A stretch of 64,000 nt of DNA from Anastrepha obliqua. Its lineage: Eukaryota; Arthropoda; Insecta; Diptera; Tephritidae. Below, in pieces: positions 36,003-46,364 of this stretch. The stretch lies in the NCBI RefSeq assembly GCF_027943255.1, contig NC_072894.1, positions 79,213,601-79,277,600 of the forward strand, read 5' to 3'. How positions within the stretch are numbered: the first letter of the stretch is position 1; each line of letters begins with the position of its first letter. Made by a program: the position numbers and the translations under genes. A model generated the notes under the pieces. That model made no database searches, had not been told where the DNA came from, and saw only the letters and a program-made list of their open reading frames with translations.

Positions 36003-36007
36003 CATCG

Positions 36008-36044
36008 CACAGTGGGCGATTTGGCTGATCTAGCGTAACGAAAT
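36008..36044 (+). repeat. Transib left terminal repeat, 23-RSS-like
   Basis: It begins with CACAGTG, exactly the V(D)J heptamer. After a 23-base spacer comes ACGAAATTA, which shares A1, C2 and A4-A6 with the nonamer ACAAAAACC. The resemblance of Transib ends to recombination signals is established for the family; the base-by-base comparison here is mine. Confidence 0.85.
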
Positions 36045-36192
36045 TAATTACTCAAAAAATAAAAACAATTTTGCAATAATGGTAATGTTTATATTATTTA
36101 GACCCTTCAAGGCACAATATTTAATAACTTTTTGCAACTTAAAAATTTTTGTTATGCTTTTTTTTTATTTTTATTTACATGTTTTTAACATT

Positions 36193-36198
36193 TTTATT
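36193..36198 (-). terminator. Candidate poly(A) signal AATAAA
   Basis: AATAAA on the minus strand about 70 bp after the transposase stop; two more lie at 36164-36175. Between stop and signal is a tandem AACTATTATT repeat (36211-36258). Confidence 0.45.
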
Positions 36199-36265
36199 GT
36201 CTGCATTTTTAACTATTATTAACTATTATTAACTATTATTTTAACTATTATTATTATTAATAATA

Positions 36266-38266
36266 TTAGTTATACGATTCCGAATCGGAATTTTCTGAAT
36301 CTGAAGGGTAATTTAATAGCAGACTTCGAACTTCCTTATCAAACACTATTTCTTTACTAGATTTATTTCGTTTGTTTTTGCACAAACTTGTTATAAGTGG
36401 GTCTGAAGCAACTAATAATGAATTCATTAAATCCTCCATTGTATTTACACGCGAGTTTTTTCGTGTATGCTTGAGCCGAAAATTTCGTAAATTTTTGTTA
36501 TTTGCTTCCAAAGCTTCTTCCGACATCATGCCAATCGGAAGTGGTACACATTCGATAATTTCGGCTCCGTGAATTAATATTTTGTGCAATGAGCTGGGCA
36601 TGTAAAACCAAGAATATTCTTGCACAAATATCTTCGCAGTTTCTATCGTATATTTTCTAAAGCTATCGGCATTTATTGCACAACCTGAAGACATGGAACG
36701 CAAAATAACACCAAGTCTTTTTATCAGGTCATGGTTTACTCCAGTAATTTGAGCGGACAGTTCTGAATTTTCAAAAAACCTTCGAGCTGTATTTCCACTA
36801 TTCGTGTTGCCAGACCCTTGCATTGGAATATCTACCAATAAAGACATTTCGATTCTGAATCTTTCTTGGATGACTGTTTTTTGTTTATCGACTATGCTCT
36901 TGTCCGAAGCACGAACTTGCCACTTTTTAATTGGTAGACGATAGCCGATATGTAGCATACATTCAAAGCAGCGAATCCAACAATGCAAAGTCGATAATCC
37001 AAACTTCAGCAAGTCCTCATTTCTTGCCAAGTTGTTAATTGCATTTAAATCGTTCATAGCCTTGGGCGTTGCTTTACAAATACCACATGTTTGCGATGAT
37101 GTTTCGGCAATCACGCTAAAAACTTTGCCATCGATCATGGTAAGTTGCAATTTGTGGTAAACTTGAAAGCTACTTAAGCGCGTAGGCACAATTTTCAATA
37201 TCTGTGAATTCATTTTTTCAATTTCCGCTCTAACCAATTCTGTAGACTCTTTGGCAAACATTATTTTTAATGGTCTACAATACCGAGTCGATGCCGGGCG
37301 AGGATTTTGCCAAAGTACGCTGGTTTCCAATTGTAATTGTAGCGGCACTATGCATATGAAAAATATGTGCTCATCTGCCATCTTAAGCTCCGAATTGCTG
37401 AAGCGCTGCCGATATGTCTCGTGTCCCGAACTCCCATCGCAACCCCATTTAGAAATGAGGCTCAAAGACTTATATTTATCGCCATTATCCGAGAGTTGGC
37501 TAAAAACTTCGGGATGCGCACCAACAATTCTCGTAATGGTGTGGTCCAGCATTTCTTGTAAAGGAACTTCAGCCCAACTTTCTTCCGTTCTGATGCAATC
37601 CGGATAGCACATTTTTTTCGCCGATCGCAAAACATCATATGTTAGAAAAATATTAGCTTTTCGCGCTTTTGTGCCTGCTTGCAATAGCTTGTATGAGTTT
37701 TTCGTGTAATCGCCATCAATATAAAGCGCCAATGCTTCTTCTGGAGAATATTTAATGGGAAATTGTTGTTCTGCACCCAAACTTTTTTTTATTTTTTTAG
37801 ATGCGTCGGGATCTGCTTGTACCATTGAAACAATGTCCGATGCACTCCGTTTACCACATTTATATAGGCTCATACGTGTTGCTCTCATAAGGTCATTGCA
37901 AGAATTGTTTTTCACAAGATGTGAGAATTTTGTGCACTGACGGTTGGGGTGGCAATTTTCAATATCTTTTGGTTTTCGCCCTGGAGCCAATTTTTCTTCA
38001 GGACTCAGAAGAACCAAATCATCGTTGAGCCAGGCTGCGTTGTTGCTCTCCAATCGATTCATATCTCTGTTGCTTTTTTTCCACTTTTCAGACAATTTTT
38101 TGTGGAAAATTTTGAGTTTATCCATAATTGAATGGTAGTCCTGCTCACTACAGTCCGATTTCTTGAGAACATTAGAAAAAATGTAGTCGACAAGTGCGGA
38201 ATACTTATTTAAAGCGCATTTTTCCTCATGCCATACTATAAAAAGTTGCCGCTTGCAGACCGACAT
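36266..38266 (-). CDS. Transib transposase (RAG1-like DDE recombinase)
   Basis: DDE transposase that cuts at the CACAGTG ends and inserts the element in the nucleus; kin of RAG1. I start at the ATG at 38266 (666 residues; A at -3); the frame is open 20 codons further up from a TTG. Numbered from that TTG: Asp297 in KWGCDGSSGH, Asp399 in LTMIDGKVFS and Glu607 in EEALEANNKN fit RAG1 D600, D708 and E962. Cys414/Cys417 (TCGIC) and His581/His586 (HKILIHGAEII) fit the RAG1 zinc-binding residues. The C-terminal block (RNFRLKHTRKNSR, EDLMNSLLVASDP) is typical of the family. No stop or frameshift was seen; length is normal. The ends and TSD support it. Confidence 0.95.
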   Translation of the reverse strand: MSVCKRQLFIVWHEEKCALNKYSALVDYIFSNVLKKSDCSEQDYHSIMDKLKIFHKKLSEKWKKSNRDMNRLESNNAAWLNDDLVLLSPEEKLAPGRKPKDIENCHPNRQCTKFSHLVKNNSCNDLMRATRMSLYKCGKRSASDIVSMVQADPDASKKIKKSLGAEQQFPIKYSPEEALALYIDGDYTKNSYKLLQAGTKARKANIFLTYDVLRSAKKMCYPDCIRTEESWAEVPLQEMLDHTITRIVGAHPEVFSQLSDNGDKYKSLSLISKWGCDGSSGHETYRQRFSNSELKMADEHIFFICIVPLQLQLETSVLWQNPRPASTRYCRPLKIMFAKESTELVRAEIEKMNSQILKIVPTRLSSFQVYHKLQLTMIDGKVFSVIAETSSQTCGICKATPKAMNDLNAINNLARNEDLLKFGLSTLHCWIRCFECMLHIGYRLPIKKWQVRASDKSIVDKQKTVIQERFRIEMSLLVDIPMQGSGNTNSGNTARRFFENSELSAQITGVNHDLIKRLGVILRSMSSGCAINADSFRKYTIETAKIFVQEYSWFYMPSSLHKILIHGAEIIECVPLPIGMMSEEALEANNKNLRNFRLKHTRKNSRVNTMEDLMNSLLVASDPLITSLCKNKRNKSSKEIVFDKEVRSLLLNYPSDSENSDSESYN

Positions 38267-38271
38267 GGTTT

Positions 38272-38524
38272 CTAAAAAAAGGTACTTTGTTAGAATGGGC
38301 AGCTCAGGGCAGCTAATGTTGGACAATTCACATAGTGGACGAACAATATAATATCACAAAAATAAAATTTTTACGGGCCAATACCGGCCTCTTAATTTTT
38401 TATTCTACAGAAGATGAAATTGGTTAACAATAGGGTATTAGAGAGACAGATGGTTAAAAGTACAATTAAACAACACAACATATATTCACAGGTCACAAAA
38501 CATTTAGATTCTTAAAATACATAC
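38272..38524 (-). other. Predicted 5' UTR intron of the Transib transposase gene
   Basis: On the minus strand AAG|GTATGT (donor at 38524) and a pyrimidine tract ending CTTTTTTTAG (acceptor at 38272) bracket 253 bp. Splicing would place TGA GAA ACC directly before the ATG, giving an in-frame stop upstream and fixing the start at 38266. This is an inference from splice-site consensus only. Confidence 0.5.
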
Positions 38525-38675
38525 CTTCACTTTGTGAAATACAAAAAAACTGGATAAAAAATGAATAAAACAACGTTTTTTTCAACAATCTAAGATCTGT
38601 GTAAACACGTGGGTAAAGTTCAACGAACAGCTGTGTTTCGATATTTTGTGTTTGTGAGCTAAGGTCTGATTAACG

Positions 38676-38708
38676 ATATACATATTATCGATATAAATGC
38701 TATCGATT
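38676..38708 (-). promoter_or_regulatory. DRE-like boxes, candidate transposase promoter
   Basis: TATCGATA at 38686-38693 and TATCGAT at 38701-38707 lie about 420 bp upstream of the transposase ATG and just inside the right end. TATCGATA binds DREF and marks constitutive core promoters in Drosophila. A role here is inferred from position. Confidence 0.4.
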
Positions 38709-38776
38709 TGCTAAATGAATATATTACTATCGGAGGGAAATCAAATGGCGCATAATTTTAAATGTTGAAAATTGGT

Positions 38777-38813
38777 ATTTCGTTACGCTAGATCAGCCAA
38801 ATCGCCCTCTGTG
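38777..38813 (-). repeat. Transib right terminal repeat, 23-RSS-like
   Basis: Read inwards it begins CACAGAG, one base off the left heptamer, then the same 23-base spacer and ACGAAATAC. The single difference between the two ends is at heptamer position 6. CAC, the essential part of the heptamer, is intact. Confidence 0.85.
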
Positions 38814-38818
38814 CATCG

Positions 38819-39480
38819 GTGCGCTTTGATGAAATGTGTAACATTTTCGTCATTTATAAACTAGTTTAGCTCGTCATTCCATCTTATACGCCACTCGCCG
38901 TGATCTAGGAAAAAAGTTTCCCCGAGTATTTTGAGAAAGTTTGCAGTTTTGCCTTATCTGCTTCGGTTATCGTCCACAGTTCAGCTCAATCAATTTGCAT
39001 TTCCTGTTTAGTAGTTTCTATTTGAAGAGATTCAATCTGTTTGCTGCTTCAATTCTCTCATCAATAGTGAGGCTTGTTGAATTGCTTCTACTCAGTTTGA
39101 AGCCTCAGTAGGTAAAATATTCCACGATTTCAAACAAAGGAAAAATCGTCAATTTTCAGTTTATCTGATGTTGGCTTATTTTGTCGGGAAATCATCTAAT
39201 ATTTTGTCTTATCTTTGCTAATTATAAGCCCAATTCTATCAGCTGCAATTTAAATATCCGCAAATATTTAGGATAGGCCGCGGATGTTTGTGCTGACAAT
39301 TGCTATATCATCCGTCCCGTCCTTTTATCGTCACTTACTTTATCGATGGCACAGCATAGCGTAAGGTTAATGATTGTTGATGAGAGCGTATCCCCTTGTC
39401 TCACTCCAGTTTTAATTCTGAAGGATTTAGATTTATTTTTCTGAGACATCACTTCCTTCCGTCAGAAAAACCCTCTTTCA
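38819..39480 (-). pseudogene. RTE-like LINE, RT part (right of Transib)
   Basis: Minus-strand pieces in order: SGVRQGDTLSSTIINLTLC (RT block before YxDD) near 39390, then an eroded stretch with SRSNSTSLTIDERIEAANR, then GEWRIRWNDELN followed by FINDENVTHFIKAHR near 38850. This fits the GEWRxRYNxELYxL...IKxQRLRWLGH end of RTE-like proteins. Many stops. Together with 35790-36002 it forms one element broken by the Transib. Confidence 0.68.
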
Positions 39481-39627
39481 AAGTCATCTTCACTGTTCTG
39501 GTTAGTTTGCCTCGGATTTTACATTATAAGGATAGCCATTTTGTGGATGCTTGCTTGCTTGCGCGAATCTGAGAGGTTTAATTTTCAGTGATTAGGCGGA
39601 CATATACGGCTAAATTCGAAAAATAAC

Positions 39628-39795
39628 CTAGGAAATATTGTCTTTACGAATTGGTCGGTTGATCGATTGTGACTTGTAGGCAGAGATTTGCGACTTTAGA
39701 AATTCCCACAAGAGCAAATCTAGCGGGGTCAATTCGCAAAATCTTGGCACCAAATTCACACCGAGAGACAACCTTATCATTCCATTCAACAGCTG
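39628..39795 (-). pseudogene. DD41D transposase fragment
   Basis: The minus strand reads NLVPRFCELTPLDLLLWEFL then KSQISAYKSQSINRPIRKDN, matching the CDLTPLDYFLWGYxKSxVYxxKPxSI block, with the aspartate of ELTPLD in place. Only this C-terminal piece remains. Confidence 0.65.
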
Positions 39796-39799
39796 CTTG

Positions 39800-41740
39800 G
39801 CCCTACTAGAAAACCCTATAAAACATACACATGTAGAACAGCTATTCTGAAGCTGACACATATCATAGGCGCAAAGTTCAACTTCAGTTGAAAGCAAGCG
39901 CACACAGAGGGTTATAATGACAACAAGCGAACAAGTAGCATCACTTGCATAACGCATTGTTGTCCAGAAAGTTACAAAGTAGTTGGTATAAATGTTAAAG
40001 ATATACAAGCGGGGCAGGACGAATTTCGTTGCGCAAAACTTCAACCACAAAATCACCAAAGTCACCAAAGTGTATGCTTACTACACTTGATGTATACAAA
40101 TAGGCTTTTGAAGACCTTGCTAGTGTTTTGTGGCTAGCGCACTTGCCACAGTTTATCACTATCTCAAACCGCTCTCGAATTCTTAGAAAATAAATGAGCA
40201 TGCAAAATCTTCAGAAACTATTAGCAAGCGCAACTAATATACGAAGTAGTAGAACGACTAAGGAATATTAATGCACAACAAAGCACAGCTTGCATCACTT
40301 CCCCGCATTATGGTCAAAAGTATGGTGGGATTATCCTTTCTGTCGTTTCGATTTGCTGTGTGGGCGTTACAAACAGCAGCACATGTATGTATGTGTGTAT
40401 GTGTATGCATGAATATATGAACAAAGCTATAATTCCATGGCTTTGCATTTTAACTACAAATCATTTGAATTCTATACAGATAGCCACTGTGATAGCCAAT
40501 TCGATGCAGATAGATTCCAAACTAATGAAAACAAATGAATGAATCGGGGGGCTTGAGTGGGGCAAGAGGAAACTATTCCGGATTAATTTTTCTTGTGAGT
40601 TTTTTTTTTCTTTTTCTTCTTCTTTGTTTGATTGAAATGCTCTAATGAAGATATATTAATTCAAATACTCGACTTGTAAAAGTCGCTGTGCAATCTATAG
40701 AAATAAAAAATTATGTTTGTGTGCATAGAATACGTAAATTAATTCGTACACCGCTGAAGGATTTCCTAAAACGAACATTGTGGTAGGTTTCGGCAAGACC
40801 GCAGGACTGGCTCTACAATACAAAGCTACAAATCAAATGTATTAGGTTTTGATTAACGGCAAGCATGAAATGGACTTGAACACACGCAACGAATACACAC
40901 TTGAGTAGATGTATTATATTTCCGTATATCGTGAGAACATAATCGAAAATGTAAGCAATTAGGCATAGATGCTGATTTTACTTGAGACTTGAAATGTATG
41001 AGAAATGGGAAAGAAAGGAGTTAAAGTTAATTCCTCTTACAAGATTCTTTGATTTCTTAACTTTTGGAGGAATAGGGAATGTAGCAGACACAAAACGTGT
41101 GCCTCTTTAGTTTAGTGACAAGAAACCAAGAAAGTGCTGTATACATCTTCGTCTTGATGAGAGATACATATTTGGTTGTCGGTAATGTTTTTGATAGCCA
41201 TTAATTGCCCCCCATGATCAACTTCCCTAGAGATTGTGGCTAGCTTCGCATTGTTTCGTTAGTACTGTGGCAGCACATTTTGTGCGTTTTATATGCGAGG
41301 TCCCTTAACCATTTAAACTTGACCCGATTGGTCCAAGCACTTTGGCACTATTGGATAAGCAGCGCATCAACAGTTCGCCAATTCTAACTGCTTAAAGCGT
41401 CGTTCACACTTTTAATATTAAAATTTTATGTTAACTACATTTTTAATACTTGCTTGACTTTACATGGTTTGAAATCACAGCTTGGGGGTGACATACCATA
41501 GTATATTTTAAACTTTTTTTTCGAAAAATTTGGGCTCAATATTGTCCCACTCTTCTGTTGCCGCTTTCGTCGTTGCTCAAATTAGCAGACTGCGAATGAG
41601 CTGATATTCCTTTTGAGCAATTATACTACCTGGTCCTACCTATTTGGTCTTGTGCCGTGCTGCTGCAAATTTGGTTCCAAAGGATCTGGATTTCAGGCAA
41701 TAAAGGCATCACGTTGATATCGCAAAACACATTATTTCCA
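39800..41740. other. No gene seen
   Basis: A TGTATGTATGTGTGTATGTG microsatellite lies at 40384-40403. The frames at 39628-40201 upstream of the DD41D fragment and at 40360-40542 have no recognisable content. The rest is AT-rich noncoding. Confidence 0.4.
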
Positions 41741-41744
41741 ACAT

Positions 41745-41978
41745 TCATCCAACAGATCATTACTGTAGACGAGACGTGGGTTTATGAGTACGTCACGCAA
41801 TCCCGACATTAGTTAGTGGAGAGCTTCGATTGAACTAAGCCCAAAAACCACATCGTTTTTAGTCAAGAAATAAATCGTTGCTTACAGTTTTTATAGATTA
41901 CAACGGTATTGTACACCGGGATTTTTTGCCAGAAGGTCAGACAGTTAATAAGAACTATTATTTGAGCCTTATGTGATG
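41745..41978 (+). pseudogene. Mariner transposase fragment
   Basis: The frame FIQQIITVDETWVYEYVTQS contains the first-aspartate block (TGDETWVY) with the aspartate intact. A broken stretch follows that corresponds to PKNxxxSRSKxKVMLTVFFDYxGVVHxEFLPEGQTVNKEYY (visible as TTVLYTGIF in a shifted frame). It is cut off at 41978, where an RTE-like fragment begins. Confidence 0.7.
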
Positions 41979-41989
41979 TTTACTCATGG

Positions 41990-42335
41990 ATTTTGCACCG
42001 AAAATAAATAAAAATTGTGTGTTATGCAGATGACGCTGCTATTTTATTGGATACTGAAGATGAAGCTCCAGTTATTTCCGACACAGTTTAATATGTGGAC
42101 ACACAAGAGTCGATGCCATAAGAAACGAAGAATTAAGAGACATACGTGAAATACAAGACATTTGTAAATAGGGCTAGAGAAGACATAAAGAATGGCACAA
42201 ACATGTTAAAATAATGAGAGCTGGCCAACTGGTTAACGTTGCAATGTATGGAGGGCTGCAAGCAAACAGGCCTGGACGTCATCCTATGCGATGGTATGAA
42301 TGTTGGACATCGGAATTGCATAATGACTAAAATAT
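41990..42335 (+). pseudogene. RTE-like LINE fragment
   Basis: IVCYADDAAILLDTEDEAP holds the catalytic YADD block. A deletion follows, then CGHTRVDAIRNEELRDI-type sequence near 42092 and a C-terminal HVKIMRAGQLVN-type stretch ending at about 42330. The wording matches the minus-strand element at 43455-45463. Confidence 0.65.
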
Positions 42336-42339
42336 ACAT

Positions 42340-43450
42340 TTATAGTTTAATATAAATACTTAAATAATATAAATACTTTAATATAAATACATAAATACTT
42401 AAACTGTATTTAATATGAAATATCAGAGGAAAATCAAGAGATTCAGTGTTCTATAAATTTTGTTCTGAATACTACTACTACTCGTAGAACAACAAAAAAA
42501 TTCCGGCTACACTTTGTCGGATTTAAGGAATCTATGAATGTATACGTAATCTCAATAATAAATATTTATTATACATTTGACTTAAGGATAGGCGTGGGAG
42601 CTAATTGGACACCAAGAACCAATGAAATGCAGTGTCTTAAGATATTGATAAAGATTTCCTGTAATTAAATTTCATAACTTTCTATAAATAACACGATGTG
42701 TCAAAAACGTATAACCTTGAATCATAAAATTTTCTAAACTAGACCGTCAAATCAACCGATGCTATTATAATAAAAGAGGTATCTATTGAATCTAAGGAAG
42801 GTTGAAGTGATATTGCTGCGGGCTTGCTGACCACCCTAAACCATGATTTTTATTTAGATTTTAGTAAAATGTTTCATAATGGGCTCTAGTAGACATGGAA
42901 AAAGAGGTCTGAATTAATATATGGTATCTGTTCTAATCTAAATGGATTATTCCATGCTTTAAACAATGTTGGAGGTTATACAATTTTAATATTTATATAC
43001 ACATGAGAATACATATGGCATGTAAGACCCCGCGTAGCAGGTCGAGTATCAGCTAGTCGGCAATAAATTTTTATTATATTTAAAAGAATGATGCCCGTAG
43101 ACGTTGGAGTTAGTGTCTTAATTAATAATTATATTTTTTGCAAATAAATCTTTTATCATACAAATAGTCAGTTATTTTCTCTTTACATTCCTTTCGCAAC
43201 TAAACTATTTCTTTATGGCATAAAGAATTATTTATAGCTCGAAAGGTATTTCTTCTTCTTTTTCTTAATCTTTTATTATAGGCTTTGAGTATTTTTCTTT
43301 ACACAAAAATTAGAATACATATACATTTATACATTAAAGTTGACATATACACATTGATACATAAATACGTTTTAGTATTTAAGGATATTACATATAAATT
43401 GTTGTAAATTCCTGTACAATGTAGTGCATATATGTCACATCATTGTTGTG
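42340..43450. other. No gene seen
   Basis: AT-rich noncoding DNA with TAAATACTTAAAT repeats at 42345-42410; no coding motif. Confidence 0.4.
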
Positions 43451-43454
43451 ATTG

Positions 43455-45463
43455 ATTTTCTGCTGAGGTAGATATCCAACTTTCGGCCCATCGTTTTGGT
43501 GACCTTCCTGGTCGTCTTCTTTTTTCTGGTATCTCATCTCGAGCTATTTTTATCAAGCGATTGCTAAGTTCTTGTGTCACATGTTCTTACCATGCTCGTC
43601 TTCTGGCTCTTATGAATTTTGCAATGTCGGTCACCTCTGTCTGTGTTTACATCTCCTCGTTTCTTATATGGTCTAGTCTAGTTTTTCCAGCTATGACCCT
43701 AAGTGCATGTATGTATTTCGGCAGTCCGCAGCATTGTTTCATTTTCATGTTTTCTGCACGAGCTTCTGCTCCATAAGTCAATATCGGCCTTACAATTGTT
43801 TTGTAGATTCGTGTTTTATTTTCCATGTTCATATACTTGTTTTTCTACACGATTTCACGCAGGCACCCTAATATCCGTGCTCCGTTTTTGCATCTCTCTC
43901 GCACCTTTGTTATAATATTTCGATTGCTAGATAGGTACACCCATGGTACACCCAAATATTTAAATTGCATTAGTTGTTCTAACATATGGCGGTCAATCTC
44001 CAACTTGCATCTTTTAGGTTCATTTGATATTACTAAAGATTTAGTTTTTTCAGTTGAAACTTCCATGTTGTATTTTTTGCAGTTATAACAAAATGATGCA
44101 AAAGCCTTTGAAGATTATCTTCGCAATCAGGTACCAAAACAGCGTCGTCTGCGTAACTGATTATTGATATGTTTTCATTGCTCATTTTGTATCCAGCCAT
44201 TTGCCTTACCTCTGAGATAATTTTATCCATAATGAGATTGAAAATTTATTTTATTATTATTTAAGGAGTCACCTTGCCGTATTCCGGTAGTACAATTTAT
44301 ACTTTTGGTATATTTACCATTTACCATTATTTTTGTTGGGCATGTGGTATTGAGATCGCTGAAGACTTGTACGATTTGTTGAGGCGCCTTTCCTTCTTTT
44401 AATATTTGCAGTACATCCGCAAGTATGACGTGATCGAACGCTTTTTAAAGATTAACAAAACACATAAAAACAGGATTATCGAACTCGTTTGATTTTTCTA
44501 TAATTTTTTGTAAAATAATTATACCATACGTTGTGGACCTGCTTTGATGAAAGCTTTGCTGGTCCTCTTGTTCTTGCAAGTAAGGGCGGAGTTGCGACAA
44601 CAAAATCTTAATGAAAAGCTTTTGAACTGAGCTTAGCAGGGTTATACCGCGATAATATTGCGGATCATCTTTCTCGCTTTTCTTAAAATTTGATATTGTA
44701 ACTTTTGATTTTGACTCTTGCGGTTTTTTTCATTTTTCAAAGAAATGTTGAAGAGATGTGCAATCTCTTGAGGAAGATACTACTCTCCACCATATTTTAG
44801 CATTTCCTTTGCAATACCGTCATGAGCAGAAGCTTTTCTATTCTTGAGCATTTTTATTGTAAGTTCAACTTCCTTAGTAGTTATATTTACATCTCTACCT
44901 TCATAATCATAGAACGGAGCGCTCGCTATCATTGTGGTGTCATTTGTGTATAACTCTTTAAAGTATGATTCCCATTTATTAATTTGTATTGGATGCATTT
45001 TTATTGTCTCATTCACTTCTATCTTCTGATTTCTTAACATTTTCTATACCTTTCTTCGAGCACCATACATACATATCACTTTCCATGGATTTTTGAAACT
45101 TTCCCAGTACGATTCTATTATTTCTCCCTTTAGCCTTTGCAATGCTTACTAGCCGTTTGCCTAGAGCTACTTCTGGTGCTTCCAAAACGTTGGATTTAAT
45201 TTTTTTCCATGCTACATTCAGATCATCATTTTCATTTACGTAATTTTCAGTAATTTTTCGCGACAATCTGTTCGCAATAAAATCTTAGGAATTTCGTGAT
45301 CAAAAGCTTCTAGTTTGCACTTTTCTATTTTTTCGTTCGTTTCTTTTCTAAGTATATGCAGCCAATTTTTATCTTCTATAATACCAATTGGTTGTCCTTG
45401 AGAATTTTGAAAAATATATTTGTATTTTTCGGCATGATCAAAGAAAGGTGTTTCGAATTTCAA
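43455..45463 (-). pseudogene. RTE-like non-LTR retrotransposon, decayed
   Basis: Minus-strand segments in coding order: KETNEKIEKCKLEAFDHEIP; NKWESYFKELYTNDTTM; TIKMLKNRKASAHDGIAKEM then LKYGGE (start of RT); a broken middle; IISYADDAVLVPDCEDNLQR (catalytic YADD near 44150); EVSTEKTKSLVISNEPKRCK and QFKYLGVPWVYLSSNRN; TRIYKTIVRPILTYGAEARA; and RRPGRSPKRW near 43525. No RNase H follows, consistent with an RTE-like clade. Numerous frameshifts and stops. It seems the same family as 41990-42335. Confidence 0.8.
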
Positions 45464-45599
45464 ATTAATTTAATATAGGGCAAAAAAATCAATTCAAAAA
45501 TGAGATTAATCCAAATACCAAATATGCCTCCTAAATGTATGCTTTAATACTGATATTGAACATGTATGCGTACCTGTTTTACCATGCATTTTAAGCAGC

Positions 45600-45910
45600 T
45601 ATTCAAGAGTAAGATTTAGACGAAGAAAAGGATAAAGCCAAAGATAAAAAATAAAGATACGTAAAAATAAAGACAAGAATGATATGCACCTTCATAGGAA
45701 CAAAGGTGAAGGTGAATATGTAGATAAGAAAAATATTAAAAATAAGGATAGGGATAAAGATAAAGATAAGGATAAAGGTAAGGATTAAGTAAAGATAAAG
45801 CAAAAAAGTTAAGATAAAGGACAAAGCACAGGATAGAAATAGAGATAAAGATAGAGGTAGTGAGAGGTATAGAGATAAGGATAAAGTTAAAGATACAGCT
45901 GAAGTTGAGT
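45600..45910. repeat. GATAAA-rich low-complexity tract
   Basis: About 300 bp of imperfect AAAGATAA/GATAAGGATAAAG units on the plus strand, almost without C. The minus-strand open frame here is only the repeat translated into leucine-, serine- and isoleucine-rich sequence. Confidence 0.75.
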
Positions 45911-46169
45911 TCAAATAACTAATTGTAATGGGAAACGATATTGGGTATATCCCAGATATTAGGATGGTCCATAATTGTTGTTTTTTTCTGTATGCAACCC
46001 AATTAAATGCTTATGCTTTTTTACAGAAAAAAATACTATTATTTTATAGCATTAAGGGTCGCTAAATTAAAAAACAAATAATAATTAAAAATATAAATAT
46101 TAATACCGCTTTTTATATTTTTGGTATTATTTCTTGGAACCTTGTTAAGTGGAATTAAAAGAGTTGATT

Positions 46170-46363
46170 ATACAAAGTAGCGCAAATATCGTCGTACGTC
46201 AATCATATTTGACACTTGCGAACCAAATAACTGTAATATACAAACAAACACTAGCAATGGATTGCATAAAGGTGAAACTAAAGATTTCCATGACGCATAA
46301 TCATTTTTTTGCTTTAGTTAAAAAGTCATTCAAAAACAAAACTCGATAATTAGTTTTGCGCCA
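46170..46363. mobile_element. MITE with GGCGCAAAATT ends (copy 3, degenerate)
   Basis: The left end is weak (AGTAGCGCAAAT). The internal CGTACGTCAATCATATTTGA and TCATTCAAAAACAAAAC match copies 1 and 4. The right end is AGTTTTGCGCCATAA. Part of the left side is deleted and an unrelated stretch is present in the middle. Confidence 0.6.
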
Positions 46364-46364
46364 T

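Larger units (their letters stand above)
36008..38813 (-). mobile_element. Transib: Complete Transib transposon
   Basis: The element is 2806 bp. Terminal repeats at 36008-36044 and 38777-38813 match in 36 of 37 positions (left CACAGTGGGCGATTTGG, right CACAGAGGGCGATTTGG). A perfect 5-bp duplication CATCG flanks it. It contains one transposase gene on the minus strand and nothing else with coding content, in particular no RAG2-like gene, as expected for Transib. It interrupts an older LINE. The near-identical ends, perfect duplication and open gene all point to a recent insertion. The target duplication and heptamer-like ends are family hallmarks. Confidence 0.96.
36003..38818. repeat. Target-site duplication CATCG around the Transib
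   Basis: CATCG at 36003-36007 and again at 38814-38818 directly abut the two ends of the element. Five-base, GC-leaning duplications are the rule for Transib. Confidence 0.95.

Noticed and set aside
36372..38138. Plus-strand frames within the Transib
   Set aside because: They are antisense shadows of the transposase gene.
36008..38813. A RAG2-like partner or a ProtoRAG-type two-gene element
   Set aside because: Apart from the transposase frame, the element has no open frame of note, and only about 0.2 to 0.5 kb remains at each side.
45603..45914. Leucine/serine-rich minus-strand frame as a membrane protein
   Set aside because: It is the GATAAA low-complexity tract translated; there is no independent support.
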